DNA from: Eubacterium ventriosum
GTDB taxonomy: Bacteria; Bacillota; Clostridia; Lachnospirales; Lachnospiraceae
DNA: 64,000 nt
NCBI RefSeq assembly: GCF_025150745.1
Contig: NZ_CP102282.1
Span: forward strand, 2,119,501 to 2,183,500
Direction of reading: 5' to 3'
A program made the position numbers and the translations under genes. Below the pieces are notes generated by a model. That model searched no databases and had not been told where the DNA came from. It worked only from the letters and a program-made list of their open reading frames with translations. Of this stretch, positions 1 through 9,889 are shown one piece after another (within the stretch, counting starts at the first letter, position 1; the number at the start of each line of letters is the position of its first letter).

Positions 1-1724
1 GGTAAATAAATACCATAATAATGATACTGTTTCTTATTGCCATCTCCAGGCGCTTCACTTTCGTTTTCTGTTTCAACAAGAAAATGGTCAATTGTAACTT
101 CCTTACCATCTTCTGTAATAATTTCACTTCCGTTTTTATCTAAAAACTTTACAAGATTATTTACATTTAGTTCTACAGAATCTCTATTGGCAAATGTTGT
201 ATATGCAAAAGGTGAGCCTTTAATTAAAGTACTCTCCATTTTTTCTGTGTCATCATCACTATATTTAACGTTAACTGACCAATCACCATAACCATCTAAT
301 TTAGCACTTGCCTTTCCTGTAATGTCTGATGAATTAAGTGTCAAATCATAATACTTGCTGTCTACACCCATTCCACCATTATCTGCTCTATTATACAATC
401 CATCTGCATAATACATTGATAATCCTGTTGAGGAATATTTGTATGACATTGGAAGTGCTGGCATTGCATCACTGTACTGTGTGTAAACAATTGATGTCCA
501 CCAGTCATTTGATGGTATTGGCGTACTTATTTTTGAAGAAACATATTTAGGTTCTCTTGGCTGTAAAAGGTTAGCATCATCAATTACATAACTTCCTTTT
601 CCTAAAGTTACTACTTTCTTTTTTGGTATTTCAGGTATAGTATTATTAACCTTTTCATCGCCTTGCTGATATTCAAAAACCTGTAATTCTCGAATTGAAT
701 ATCCTGAACCTCTTCCCATTAAAATCCCCTGCATTCTAACATATCTTACATTTTCAGCATAGAATTTTATATCTTCATCCTCACCATTTCCCTGAAGCTG
801 TCTGTAAACTGTTTTAAAATTAGTTCCATCTTCTGAAACCTGCAAATCCCATATGTTACCATATTCAACCTGCCATTGTAAAAATACTCTTCCTAAAGTA
901 TACTTCTTTCCTAAATCAACCGTAAGACTCTGATTACATTTGCTTTGTACATTGTCTTCACCTTCTGACAACCAGTATGTATCGTAATTTCCATCCACTG
1001 CATTAGATCCTGCCAATGGTGTAGATGCCCACCATGGTTTAGAATAAGATGTTGCCTCTACTTTCTTTCCCAATGCAATATTAGGTGCATCTGACTTAGG
1101 CTCATTACATTTATTGTCACCTATACCATATACTTCAAGTTCTCTAATTGCAGCGCCCCAACCTGATTTCTTATCAGCTGATTCTGACTGAGACTTACTA
1201 TAATTAATTAAAACTCTTACATATCTTCCGTTTTTTTCTGTTAACTTGTAGTCATCTGTTGAATCAGAACTTAAGGTATCCTGATAATATGTGTAATCAA
1301 CAGTTCCGTCATCTTTTAATACCTGTTTTTCAGAACCGCCATTTCCTTTTGTTGTCTCATAAATTTTAGTCCAGTTAATCTCATCATCTGAAACAAGTAT
1401 CTGGTATGCAACACCATAGCTTGCACTATTTTGCCAATTAATAACAACCTTACTTACATCTGCCTTTCCACCAAGGTCAATGTCTAACCACTGGTCAGCT
1501 TTATTGGCTACAGCTTCCCACTGAGTTCCAATTTTTTCATCCGTTGCATAGGTTGGAAGATTTCCTCCATTGGTTGAAGATGCATATGCAGGTCTTCCAT
1601 CTGACAAAAGCCACGGTGCACTTCTGTCGGCAGCCTGAGTATTTACTTTAGTATAATTAATTCCCGTAACACACAAAGCCGCACTAAGTGTTAATGCCAA
1701 AAATCTCTTAAATTTTCTTCTCAT
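1..1724 (-). CDS. Secreted GH81-type endo-beta-1,3-glucanase, C-terminus beyond window
   Basis: The frame is open from an ATG at 1724 (AAGGAGAG ribosome site just upstream) to the left edge, about 574 codons. Residues 1-32 form a signal peptide (basic MRRKFKR, then a hydrophobic stretch ending near TQAA). Two discoidin/CBM32-like modules follow (about 40-205 and 205-365), each with an LDIDLGG or LTVDLGK strand and a late YVR motif. From about residue 385 the sequence matches the GH81 N-terminal fold, with the hallmark PIPSNDWWTS. GH81 enzymes cut beta-1,3-glucans such as laminarin or fungal wall glucan. The catalytic acids would lie beyond the edge, so activity cannot be judged. It is probably exported and binds glucan through its CBMs. 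Confidence 0.8.
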   Translation of the reverse strand, partial: MRRKFKRFLALTLSAALCVTGINYTKVNTQAADRSAPWLLSDGRPAYASSTNGGNLPTYATDEKIGTQWEAVANKADQWLDIDLGGKADVSKVVINWQNSASYGVAYQILVSDDEINWTKIYETTKGNGGSEKQVLKDDGTVDYTYYQDTLSSDSTDDYKLTEKNGRYVRVLINYSKSQSESADKKSGWGAAIRELEVYGIGDNKCNEPKSDAPNIALGKKVEATSYSKPWWASTPLAGSNAVDGNYDTYWLSEGEDNVQSKCNQSLTVDLGKKYTLGRVFLQWQVEYGNIWDLQVSEDGTNFKTVYRQLQGNGEDEDIKFYAENVRYVRMQGILMGRGSGYSIRELQVFEYQQGDEKVNNTIPEIPKKKVVTLGKGSYVIDDANLLQPREPKYVSSKISTPIPSNDWWTSIVYTQYSDAMPALPMSYKYSSTGLSMYYADGLYNRADNGGMGVDSKYYDLTLNSSDITGKASAKLDGYGDWSVNVKYSDDDTEKMESTLIKGSPFAYTTFANRDSVELNVNNLVKFLDKNGSEIITEDGKEVTIDHFLVETENESEAPGDGNKKQYHYYGIYL

Positions 1725-1770
1725 ATAAACTCTCCTTCTTTCCTTATTTCCGGTACCATCTTTCGTGATT

Positions 1771-1781
1771 GAAACGTTTTC
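1771..1781. promoter_or_regulatory. LacI-type operator-like near-palindrome upstream of the GH81 gene
   Basis: The sequence GAAACGTTTTC, centred on an AACGTT core, lies 47 bases before the GH81 start. LacI-family sugar repressors often bind palindromes with a central CG of this kind. That it controls the glucanase is inference from position. Confidence 0.35.
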
Positions 1782-1810
1782 TATTTGAAACATAGCACAC
1801 CAAAATACAT

Positions 1811-1852
1811 AAATCCACAAATTCAGATTAACTTTCTTAAATTTGTGGATTT
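1811..1852. terminator. 13-bp perfect inverted repeat between the GH81 gene and the GH55-like gene
   Basis: AAATCCACAAATT at 1811-1823 is exactly complementary to 1840-1852 with a 16-base loop. On the minus strand the hairpin is followed by a moderately T-rich stretch. It could terminate the upstream broken gene or be an operator for the GH81 promoter; the sequence does not decide. Confidence 0.4.
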
Positions 1853-2002
1853 TCGATAAAAAAAACATTTCAATTTATTCAATTTTACTTTTTAATTTTT
1901 TTGACAGATTTTCATTATTTTTAAGTTTTTCAATTTGATTTTTATGTTTATATAAAGGATTTTTCAACGTTTTAAGATAATTTTATAAAAATATTTTTAT
2001 TT

Positions 2003-4173
2003 TTAAAAAACATTGTTTGTTTTTAGTCGTTTTTTCTTACTCCATTTTCCATAAATCTTTACTTCATCTTTTTCAATATATCCTCTCACTTTAATGTAGT
2101 ACTTTTTATTTGCCTTTAATTTTTTAATAACAACATTAAGCTTTCTAACATTAATTGTTTTAGTATATTTTTTCTTAAAAGATTTATTTGTAGAATATTT
2201 TACCTGATAGTTTTTTACACCTTCTATCTTTTTAATTTTAATCTTTGCTTTTTTGCCACTAATTCGTTTTGCCTTTTTAATTTTCCCACGTTTAACAGTT
2301 ATTTTTTGACCGTCATTTTTTACTATATTCAACTGTGGTGTTGTTGTATCTGGAACTTTCGTTGTTATGATTTTTGGTGTTGTATCCGGAACTTTCGTCG
2401 TCGACTCAGGTGTTGTTGTATCTGGTTTTATTACTTCTCCTGCACCAACATCATATGAACTGCTCTTTAATACATAAAATTCATATATTGCCCACCAGTG
2501 TGATTCTGTTCCTGTCTGTTCTATTCTCACATATCTTGCATTCTGATTTCCTACATAATATATGTTGTTGTTTTCTCCCGATGCAACTTCCCGCCAGTTA
2601 TTTCCATTATTTGATATTTTTACGACATATCCCCTTGGAACATCTCCTGTCTTTCCAAGATTTGTCACAATAAGATCAAAATTCTGATTCTCCTTCAGAT
2701 CCACCTGATACCACTGTCCCGGTTCCTGCTGTCCCATGATTGTCCACTGCGTGCCAAGATTTCCGTCAAGGGAAAGTCCTGCATTCTCATTATGGACACT
2801 TGCCGTTGCACTCCAATTACTTCTGTTCCAGGTAGTTTACTATCACTCCACGAATGCCACTGTTTGCCGAAATTCTGATGAAAGGTGTTCCATCATTTTT
2901 TCCCTTATTGGCATAAGATTCAAGAATTGCTCCTGAGCCGTGTGGAACAGTACTTAAATCAGTAGCCCCTCTAAGCTCCACGTTTGATGGAATAACTATT
3001 GTTCCATCCATTCTGTAATGTCCTGAAGGAAGAAAAATTATTCCACCTCCATTTGATGAAGCATCATTTAAGGCTTTCTGAATAGCTTTTGTACAGTCAC
3101 TTCCTCCACCGTGATTCTTACTGTTTTCTGCATTGTAAGGTGCCCTTGTCACATCATATAATGTAAAATTTGAAGGCATGTGACTTTGAAATGCCACCTT
3201 GTCATCCGGAAATTCAGATACCGGTGTAACGTCAACACTTGCATTAAAATCATCTGACCTGTATATTGAATTGTTAATTATTGTTTTTGCGTTCTTAAAA
3301 GTATTTCCACTTAAGCTTATTCTGCCAAGGCTTCCCACAGCTATCTGAGGTGTTTTGTTATTAAATTCTGAACCTACACTTACGAACGTTCCACCGTCAA
3401 CTTTTACTAATCCGTGATTAATTGTGTTGTTGTACATTAAAATCTTAGTTGTTGATGTTTTGTTGCGGAAATTTTTGTTTTTGAAAACTGAACAACATCA
3501 CCTGTGTTGTAGCCACTTATGTTTACGTAACATGTGTATGACCAGTCATTTCTCTTCATGAGGATTCCTGTTGCATTGTTATAAATGTAATTCTCAAATG
3601 TGCTTCCCTTAATAGGTGCATTGCTAACCCCTGATCCTGACCAGTAATCAGGTGAAAAATTTATATTTTCAATTCTTCCAACATCCGCAAGTCTGTCCAT
3701 ATCTATTTCCTTGTAGAGAGGTGTTCCGTACACTCCGTTAATTACAGGTGATGCACCACCGTTTCCGTAATGGGCTTCCTAGTCTCAGGCTTTCTCCAAT
3801 CTCCTCTAAGCGTCACACCCTTTGGTATCTTAAGACTTCCTGTAACCTTGTATTTTCCTGCAGGAACATACACTATCCCACCACCAAGCTCATAAGTTTT
3901 GTTTAAAAGCTTTTGGAATATTTCTGTGTTATCCCTGTTTCCACTTCCGTCTGCGCCATAATCCTCTACATTGTATGCATATACAAAGGCATCTGTCTGT
4001 TCCATATTTTTCTGTACCCTGTAGGTAGGATTTCCAATGTTGTTAATGTCTGCTGCTTTAATATTTTGTCCATAAAAAAGCATAAGGCTAACACCGACTA
4101 CAAATGTAGTCAGCATTAGCCTTGTAATTAAATTAATTCTCTCAAAATAACTTTCACTTTCCCTGTTTTTCAT
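2003..4173 (-). pseudogene. Broken secreted two-barrel GH55/pectate-lyase-3-like protein with CBM32 and Fn3-like tail
   Basis: Four consecutive minus-strand frames form one decayed gene. The first (start 4173) has an N-terminal membrane/signal segment and a first pectate_lyase_3 repeat (VEDYGADGSGNRDNTEIF). The frame then shifts near 3742; the shifted reading (GNGGASPVINGVYGTPL) continues the protein. A second shift lies near 3440-3490, leading into a second repeat ending GIRGVIVNYLEQ. A third break near 2817 joins a discoidin domain (SLDGNLGTQWTIMGQQ), a Thr/Pro linker and a lysine-rich Fn3-like domain. Two tandem barrels of this type are typical of GH55 beta-1,3-glucanases. Segments expected after each 'LRG' motif seem missing, so deletions accompany the shifts. 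The GH55 assignment is moderate; the broken state is clear. Confidence 0.72.
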
Positions 4174-4288
4174 GATTTTTCTTTCCTCTGCTTTTTATAT
4201 TTTAGCTTAGGAACATATTCAAATCTAACCCTTTTAATCCATTCATTTTAACTTTCAGATGACAAAGCACCCAACTTTTGATAAAGTT

Positions 4289-6709
4289 TTATCCCAAAAC
4301 TTTCTTTGCTATGTCTGCACTCATTTTTGCATCCTTAGCATAATAATCTGCACCAATCTTCATAGCATAATCTTCAGTAAGAACTGCACCACCTACCATA
4401 ATCTTACAATCAACATTGTGTTCTCTTAAAAGCTTAATTGTTTCTTCCATTGAACCTAGTGTTGTTGTCATAAGTGCAGAAAGTCCAACTAAATGAACAT
4501 CATTTTCAATTGCCGCATTAACTACTTCCATGCAATCCACGTCTCTACCTAAGTCAATAACGTTATATCCGTAGTTTTCAAGAATAACTTTTACAATATT
4601 CTTTCCAATGTCATGTATGTCACCTTTAACTGTAGCAACAATAATCTTCCCCTTTGATTCAGAAGAATCTCCACTATCTGCAAGATAATTCTTTATTTCA
4701 TCAAAACATTCTTTTGCAACATCCGCCGCCAAAATCAACTGTGGAAGGAATATTGTACCTTTTTCAAACTTATCTCCAACAACATCCAATGCCGGAATCA
4801 AAATCTGATTTATAATCTCCATAGCTTCTTTTTCTTTAAGCAATTGAGATGTGTAACTTCTTCCATCATCTTTCATTCCTGTTTCCATCGCCTTAAGAAT
4901 TTTGTCTGCCAGTTCTGAACCAAGGCTTACTGTGGAATCATTTGATTTTACGACTTCTGTCTTAGTTGTTGTAACTTCAGGCTGAACTTTGCTTGAATAA
5001 TCAATAAAATCCATTGAATTTTCATCAATTGCAGCCAATACTTTATATGCCTTAACTGCCCATACCATTGACGGTACATTTGGATTGATAATCGGAAGAT
5101 CAAGTCCATTAGCCATAGCTATTGTTAAGAATGTTTTATTAATTATTTCTCTGTTAGGCAAACCAAAAGAAATATTTGAAACACCAAGTACTGTTCTTAA
5201 GCCTAATTCATTTTTTACAATGTTCATAGCTTTAAGTGTTTCTGCAGCAGCTTTTTGTTCTGCTGAAACTGTAAGTGTAAGGCAGTCAATAATAATGTCC
5301 TCTTTTGGGATTCCATAAGACATTGCCTTATCTCTAATACGTTTTGCTATTTCAACTCGTCCTTCTGCTGTTGGTGGAATACCATTTTCATCAAGAGCAA
5401 GTCCAATGACTGCCCCACCATATTTTGCAACAATAGGAAGGATTGTATCAAGAACTTCTTCTTCTCCGTTAACTGAGTTAACAATAGGCTTACCATTATA
5501 AACCCTTAGAGCCGCTTCAAGAACTTCCGGTTTAGTTGAGTCAATCTGTAAAGGTACATCTACTATTGCCTGCAAAGCCTTAATAACCTTTACCATCATT
5601 TCTTTTTCATCAATGTCAGGTGAACCTACATTTACGTCCAAAATGTCTGCCCCCGCGTCTATCTGTTCAATTGCCTGTGACAAAATATAATTCATATCAT
5701 TGTCTCTTAATGCCTGTTTAAATCTTTTCTTTCCTGTAGGGTTAATTCTTTCACCTACAATTCTTGGCTGGTCAACAACTACAGTCTTTAAAGGTGTACA
5801 TACTGCAAGCTGTCTTGGTTTCTTTTTCACAACACTTGCGTTTACTGTTGCAACCATTTCTTTTAGTTTGGCTACATAAGCCGGTGTTGTACCACAACAT
5901 CCACCAAGAACTTTTGCTCCGTATTTTACCATTTCCTTACATGTATCTGCAAATTCATCAGGTAAAACATTATATGTATTTGTAACAGGATCAGGCAAAC
6001 CTGCATTAGCCTTTACTACAATTGGAACAGTTGTCCACTTAGAAATTTCTTCTACAATTGGCATTAATTCTTTAGGTCCAAGTGAACAGTTTACACCAAG
6101 TGCGTCTACTCCAAGCCCCTGTACTGTAAGACACATTGCTGAAACTGAACAGCCTGTAAATGTTCTTTTGTTGTCTTCAAATGTCATTGTACACATAACC
6201 TGAAGGTCTGAATTCTCTTTTGCGGCAAGAATTGCTGCCTTAGTTTCCATTAAGTCTGTCATAGTTTCAATAACTATAATATCAGCTCCTGCATTTCTTC
6301 CTGCAATAACTTCTTCTTTAAAAATATCATACGCTTCCTCAAAAGAAAGACTTCCTGTAGGCTCTAGTAATTGACCTATAGGTCCCATATCTAAAGCAAC
6401 AAGTGTTTCTGTTCCTTTGGCTGCTTCTTTTGCATTATTAATGGCTGCACCAATTAATTCATCAACTGAATATCCCGTATTAGCCATTTTGTATCGATTT
6501 GCACCAAAAGTATTGGCGTAAACAACATCCGAACCTGCATCTATGTATTGTTTATGTATATCTATAATCCAATCCGGCTTTGTTATGTTTAATGTTTCAG
6601 GTACAGTTCCAAGCTCCATTCCTTTTTGCTGAAGCATTGTTCCCATTGCACCATCCAACAATATAAAATCTTTGTCAAATATATTTTTATTTGCCACAGT
6701 TTTTTCCAT
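4289..6709 (-). CDS. metH: Cobalamin-dependent methionine synthase, without activation domain
   Basis: About 806 residues. Domain order is homocysteine-binding barrel (zinc ligands in GVNCSLGP and GGCCGTTP), pterin-binding barrel (VGERINPTGKK), cobalamin cap, and B12-binding domain with DIHDIGKN carrying the histidine that ligates cobalt. It moves the methyl group of methyl-tetrahydrofolate to homocysteine to give methionine. The usual C-terminal reactivation domain is absent and is encoded by the next gene upstream. I chose the ATG at 6709 because the motif LLDGAMGTML follows shortly; an earlier in-frame ATG at 6763 would overlap the neighbour by 77 bases. The start overlaps the upstream gene by 23 bases, suggesting translational coupling. 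Confidence 0.95.
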   Translation of the reverse strand: MEKTVANKNIFDKDFILLDGAMGTMLQQKGMELGTVPETLNITKPDWIIDIHKQYIDAGSDVVYANTFGANRYKMANTGYSVDELIGAAINNAKEAAKGTETLVALDMGPIGQLLEPTGSLSFEEAYDIFKEEVIAGRNAGADIIVIETMTDLMETKAAILAAKENSDLQVMCTMTFEDNKRTFTGCSVSAMCLTVQGLGVDALGVNCSLGPKELMPIVEEISKWTTVPIVVKANAGLPDPVTNTYNVLPDEFADTCKEMVKYGAKVLGGCCGTTPAYVAKLKEMVATVNASVVKKKPRQLAVCTPLKTVVVDQPRIVGERINPTGKKRFKQALRDNDMNYILSQAIEQIDAGADILDVNVGSPDIDEKEMMVKVIKALQAIVDVPLQIDSTKPEVLEAALRVYNGKPIVNSVNGEEEVLDTILPIVAKYGGAVIGLALDENGIPPTAEGRVEIAKRIRDKAMSYGIPKEDIIIDCLTLTVSAEQKAAAETLKAMNIVKNELGLRTVLGVSNISFGLPNREIINKTFLTIAMANGLDLPIINPNVPSMVWAVKAYKVLAAIDENSMDFIDYSSKVQPEVTTTKTEVVKSNDSTVSLGSELADKILKAMETGMKDDGRSYTSQLLKEKEAMEIINQILIPALDVVGDKFEKGTIFLPQLILAADVAKECFDEIKNYLADSGDSSESKGKIIVATVKGDIHDIGKNIVKVILENYGYNVIDLGRDVDCMEVVNAAIENDVHLVGLSALMTTTLGSMEETIKLLREHNVDCKIMVGGAVLTEDYAMKIGADYYAKDAKMSADIAKKVLG

Positions 6710-7364
6710 CCTTTCTAAAGGTACATTTTTCTCTAAAATTACATAAGTCACAGCTTTTAACATTAGATACTTCTAAATTGTGACCAAGTCCTATTATGCA
6801 TGTTACCGACTTAGTAGGCACAAGAGTCATTCCACTGTTTACGCATACGCCTATTCTTCTTCCTGCATCTAATATATCAAGAAACTGTTTCTGACCTGTC
6901 AAAGGAAAATCTCCATATCCCAAGCCAAATCTCCATGTATGTTCATATTCCTTAAAATCTTCAAGAATTTCATCTTCCGCTTTGTTGCATACCTGTTCTA
7001 TTACAGCAGATGCAAGACTGTCAGTAAACATGGCATCAGCCATTCCCCTAATCTGCATCTTTCTTATAAGTCCGTCAACTCCTGCTGAAAGAGTAGCACA
7101 CATAAATATTACCTTTTCACAATTTTTCAAATGGTTGGCAATAGACTTTCCTTCCAATGTAAAATTAATCCCCGGAACCTGTCCATCTACCAAATCAAAA
7201 ACTTTATATGTATATTTGCCTTCCATTACTGACTTAAGCTGGTCTGCACAATTATACAAAATCTCTTTCGTTTTCTCATCAGGAGTGCTGTTTCCATAGC
7301 CTAAATATCTTAAAGCTTCACTAAAATCTATATTGTCTATAATAATATTTCTCTGCTCTGACAT
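6687..7364 (-). CDS. Stand-alone methionine synthase reactivation (activation-domain) protein
   Basis: This 225-residue protein resembles the C-terminal AdoMet-binding activation domain of MetH. It has RFGLGYGDFPL, equivalent to the R-x-x-x-GY-x-x-x-P AdoMet-binding motif, followed by RRIGVCVNSGMTLVPTKSV. It presumably remethylates oxidised cobalamin on the short MetH encoded directly downstream. The C-terminal Cys cluster (CDLCNFREKC) is not part of the classical domain and could bind metal or an Fe-S centre. It sits between metF and metH with almost no spacing, consistent with one operon. Function is inferred from family resemblance and context. Confidence 0.88.
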   Translation of the reverse strand: MSEQRNIIIDNIDFSEALRYLGYGNSTPDEKTKEILYNCADQLKSVMEGKYTYKVFDLVDGQVPGINFTLEGKSIANHLKNCEKVIFMCATLSAGVDGLIRKMQIRGMADAMFTDSLASAVIEQVCNKAEDEILEDFKEYEHTWRFGLGYGDFPLTGQKQFLDILDAGRRIGVCVNSGMTLVPTKSVTCIIGLGHNLEVSNVKSCDLCNFREKCTFRKDGKNCGK

Positions 7365-7365
7365 T

Positions 7366-8244
7366 TTATTTTCCGCTCTTTAATATATTTTTTACACCTT
7401 CAGAAATTCTTCTTGCAACATATGGATCATTCATTGTATAAATATGAACTCCGTCAACTCCATGAGCTGCCAATTCAATAATCTGGTCAATTGCATATGA
7501 AATACCTGCATCACGCATGGCTTCATGATTATCTCCAAATCTCTGAAGAACTTTTGAAAGTTTTGCCGGAATACTTGCGCCACACATTGAAACCATTCTC
7601 TCAATCTGCTTTTTGTTTGTTACAGGCATAATTCCTGCTTCAATAGGAACATTAATTCCTGCTATTCTTGCTTTCTCCTGAAAATCAAAGAATACCTGAT
7701 CATCAAAAAATAACTGTGAAATCAAATGGTCTGCCCCTGAATCAACTTTCTTCTTTAAATTCTGAATATCTTCAATCATATTCGCTGCTTCCTGATGAAC
7801 TTCAGGATAGCATGCGCCTGAAATATTAAAACCTCTGTTTTTTGACATAATATACTCTGTTAAGTCTGATGCATATTTGAAATCTTTTTCAATAGCAAAA
7901 TCAGGATTTACATCGCCTCTTAAAGCTAATATATTCTTTACACCTTTTTCATCTAATTCATCTAAAATTCTATCAATGCTTTCTTTAGTATTATATAAAC
8001 ATGAAAGATGGGCTATTGTTTCAGTTCCTAATTCATTTTTAATATATGAGCATAAGTCAATTGTTGTCGCATTTGCAACGCCTTTTCCACCTGCTCCATA
8101 AGTTACACTGATAAAATCAGGGTTTAAGTTTTTTAACTCATTTAATGTTGAATATATTGTTTCTATACCACTTTCCTTTTTTGGTGGAAAAACCTCAAAA
8201 GAAAATACTGTGTGTTCTTTTTTAAATAAATCTGCAATGTTCAT
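7366..8244 (-). CDS. metF: Methylenetetrahydrofolate reductase
   Basis: This 292-residue MTHFR-family flavoprotein begins IADLFKKEHTVFSFEVFPPK, the usual N-terminus with the catalytic Glu. It contains SVTYGAGG and ISQLFFD, both typical of MetF. It reduces 5,10-methylene-THF to 5-methyl-THF, the methyl donor for the downstream methionine synthase. AGGAG lies at suitable spacing before the ATG. It is followed immediately by the reactivation gene and metH, so the three likely form a methionine-cycle operon. Acetogen-type MetF proteins often pair with MetV; none is seen here. Confidence 0.95.
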   Translation of the reverse strand: MNIADLFKKEHTVFSFEVFPPKKESGIETIYSTLNELKNLNPDFISVTYGAGGKGVANATTIDLCSYIKNELGTETIAHLSCLYNTKESIDRILDELDEKGVKNILALRGDVNPDFAIEKDFKYASDLTEYIMSKNRGFNISGACYPEVHQEAANMIEDIQNLKKKVDSGADHLISQLFFDDQVFFDFQEKARIAGINVPIEAGIMPVTNKKQIERMVSMCGASIPAKLSKVLQRFGDNHEAMRDAGISYAIDQIIELAAHGVDGVHIYTMNDPYVARRISEGVKNILKSGK

Positions 8245-8271
8245 TAATCTCTGTCTCCTCTTCTTTTGTTT

Positions 8272-8415
8272 TTATGGTTTGCAGCAAAACAGATTAAATC
8301 CTACCAAAAGACATATTACTATTATGCACACCACAAAAAATGTACTCTCTATTAACAATGAAAGCGTCATTCCAACTGCAAGCCAAAATAACGCAAATCC
8401 ACATAGTTTATGCAT
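8272..8415 (-). CDS. Small membrane protein of 47 residues between ytfJ and metF
   Basis: An ATG at 8415 preceded by AGGAAGA opens a 47-residue frame ending at 8272. The product starts MHKLCGFALFWLAVGM and ends LLVGFNLFCCKP. It has two hydrophobic stretches separated by a single Glu, which suggests a hairpin in the membrane, and Cys residues near both ends. It fills the otherwise empty gap between ytfJ and metF on the same strand. Function is unknown. The ribosome site, hydrophobic pattern and fit into the operon support it as a real gene. Confidence 0.6.
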   Translation of the reverse strand: MHKLCGFALFWLAVGMTLSLLIESTFFVVCIIVICLLVGFNLFCCKP

Positions 8416-8467
8416 AACTCTTCCTAATTTATTTTTTATAATATTAGCATATGCATATAATTAGTTT

Positions 8468-8845
8468 TTAGTCGTTAATATCTTCATCCATTTCCTCAAA
8501 GTCACTAAAATCATCTTTTACATCATTCTTTGAAGTGAACTTGTTTACCACATCAGGTACCATATCAATAATCCTTGATAATCCATCCTGATCTTTAATG
8601 CTGATAAGCTTAGATGAACCATCCTTAATAACCAAAACAGCGCTTGGTACTATCTTTCCCCCAACTCCGCCTGATCCTGTTTCTCCTTTTGAAAAAGTAC
8701 CTATTCCCATTCCAAAAGAAACATCAGCCATAGGAAGGATTATTGTATCTCCTACCACAACCGGTTCTCCAACAACAGACTTTGTTGTAATAAATTTTTC
8801 CATTGCCTTTAATAAATCATCTGTAGGTTTTTTGTTATCTGCCAT
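8468..8845 (-). CDS. ytfJ: GerW/YtfJ family sporulation protein
   Basis: This 125-residue protein matches the YtfJ (GerW) family: MEKFITTKSVVGEPVVVGDT near the start, then a Gly-rich stretch GMGIGTFSKGETGSGGVGGK and PSAVLVI. In Bacillus, GerW is a forespore protein needed for normal germination. GGGAGG precedes the ATG. It lies directly downstream of a ytfI-like DUF2953 gene, the same order as in Bacillus, which supports the call and suggests the organism sporulates or descends from a spore former. The acidic tail (EEMDEDIND) is variable in the family. Confidence 0.92.
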   Translation of the reverse strand: MADNKKPTDDLLKAMEKFITTKSVVGEPVVVGDTIILPMADVSFGMGIGTFSKGETGSGGVGGKIVPSAVLVIKDGSSKLISIKDQDGLSRIIDMVPDVVNKFTSKNDVKDDFSDFEEMDEDIND

Positions 8846-8857
8846 AATAATGCCTCC

Positions 8858-9886
8858 CTAAATAAATTTCTTTATAATTCTCTTTATATTTTCATTAAAA
8901 TAAAATTTCAAACAATATACTATAACCACGCCTAAGTAAATATGTCCCTTAAAAATAATGTCACCTTTAAACACTTTATTTTCAAAATCAGGATAAACCT
9001 TAAACCTTTTAGGATTAATATTAAATATTCCATATATCATTCCAAGAGCGCCTAATGCCTCTCCCGTTAAATAACTTTCTTCAAATCCCATATATAGATT
9101 GCCTTTTATCCTGTTAGGAGCTAAATGCTTTAGAAGTTTTAGAACCATTTTTTTGCCATAGGCATAAGCCTCTTTTGTTGTCTTTGAAGTTATAAATTGC
9201 TTAACGGTTTTAACCTGATTTATTATTTCATCTATACTGTTCTTTTTATTTTTTGCATTTTCTTTTATATTATGAATTTTATCTTTTATATTTTCTACAA
9301 TTTTCTTTATTCTTTGTTTTAATTTTTTAAAGGAAATCTGCATTCTTGTTATAAAAGACTTCTTTTCTTTTTTTCTATTATTTGTTTCTGTAGTTTTCTT
9401 TGAATCTTCACTTTTTATATTCTCATTATTTTGATTTTTTACATCAGTCTCTTCCAAATTGGAATTTTGAATTTCCTGCTCTTTTTCATTTTCGGAAGTT
9501 CCAATTTGTTTAATGTCAGTTTTTTTAACACTATCCTCTTTCAATTCATCCTGTGATTTTTCTTCTTCATTCTTCGGTGATTGCTTCTCAGACTGATTTT
9601 TTCTTTTTTCTTTTTTCTTTTTTTCTTTTGTTTCAGAAGATTTTATTTTTATTCCTAATAGTCGGATATTATAATGTATCTCTGTGTTCTCAATCCATAA
9701 TCTGCAATGTAGCAGATGAAAAAGCCATCCGGCTCTTATATTACCGGTTATTTTTTTCTCTTCAATATTTCCATTTGCTTTTCCTACATATGTTATAGGA
9801 AAAAACAAAATAAGTAAAGCAAGCCCCAGAATAGATAATACAATAATACCAATTATTTTTAAAATAAGTAATAATATATGTACCAT
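8858..9886 (-). CDS. DUF2953 membrane protein (YtfI-like)
   Basis: This 342-residue protein has an N-terminal transmembrane segment (about 5-30), a very Lys/Glu-rich low-complexity middle (about 85-215) and a conserved C-terminal domain with LAPNRIKGNLYMGFEESYLTG. This matches DUF2953 proteins such as Bacillus YtfI, which neighbours ytfJ. Biochemical function is unknown; a role at the spore or cell membrane is inferred from the pairing. The charged middle may be a coiled or disordered spacer. Start chosen at the ATG at 9886, just after the upstream gene's stop. Confidence 0.85.
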   Translation of the reverse strand: MVHILLLILKIIGIIVLSILGLALLILFFPITYVGKANGNIEEKKITGNIRAGWLFHLLHCRLWIENTEIHYNIRLLGIKIKSSETKEKKKKEKRKNQSEKQSPKNEEEKSQDELKEDSVKKTDIKQIGTSENEKEQEIQNSNLEETDVKNQNNENIKSEDSKKTTETNNRKKEKKSFITRMQISFKKLKQRIKKIVENIKDKIHNIKENAKNKKNSIDEIINQVKTVKQFITSKTTKEAYAYGKKMVLKLLKHLAPNRIKGNLYMGFEESYLTGEALGALGMIYGIFNINPKRFKVYPDFENKVFKGDIIFKGHIYLGVVIVYCLKFYFNENIKRIIKKFI

Positions 9887-9889
9887 AGG

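Noticed and set aside
8245-8467. Possible SAM or cobalamin riboswitch before metF
   Set aside because: The gap encodes the 47-residue protein and shows no S-box or B12-box sequences.
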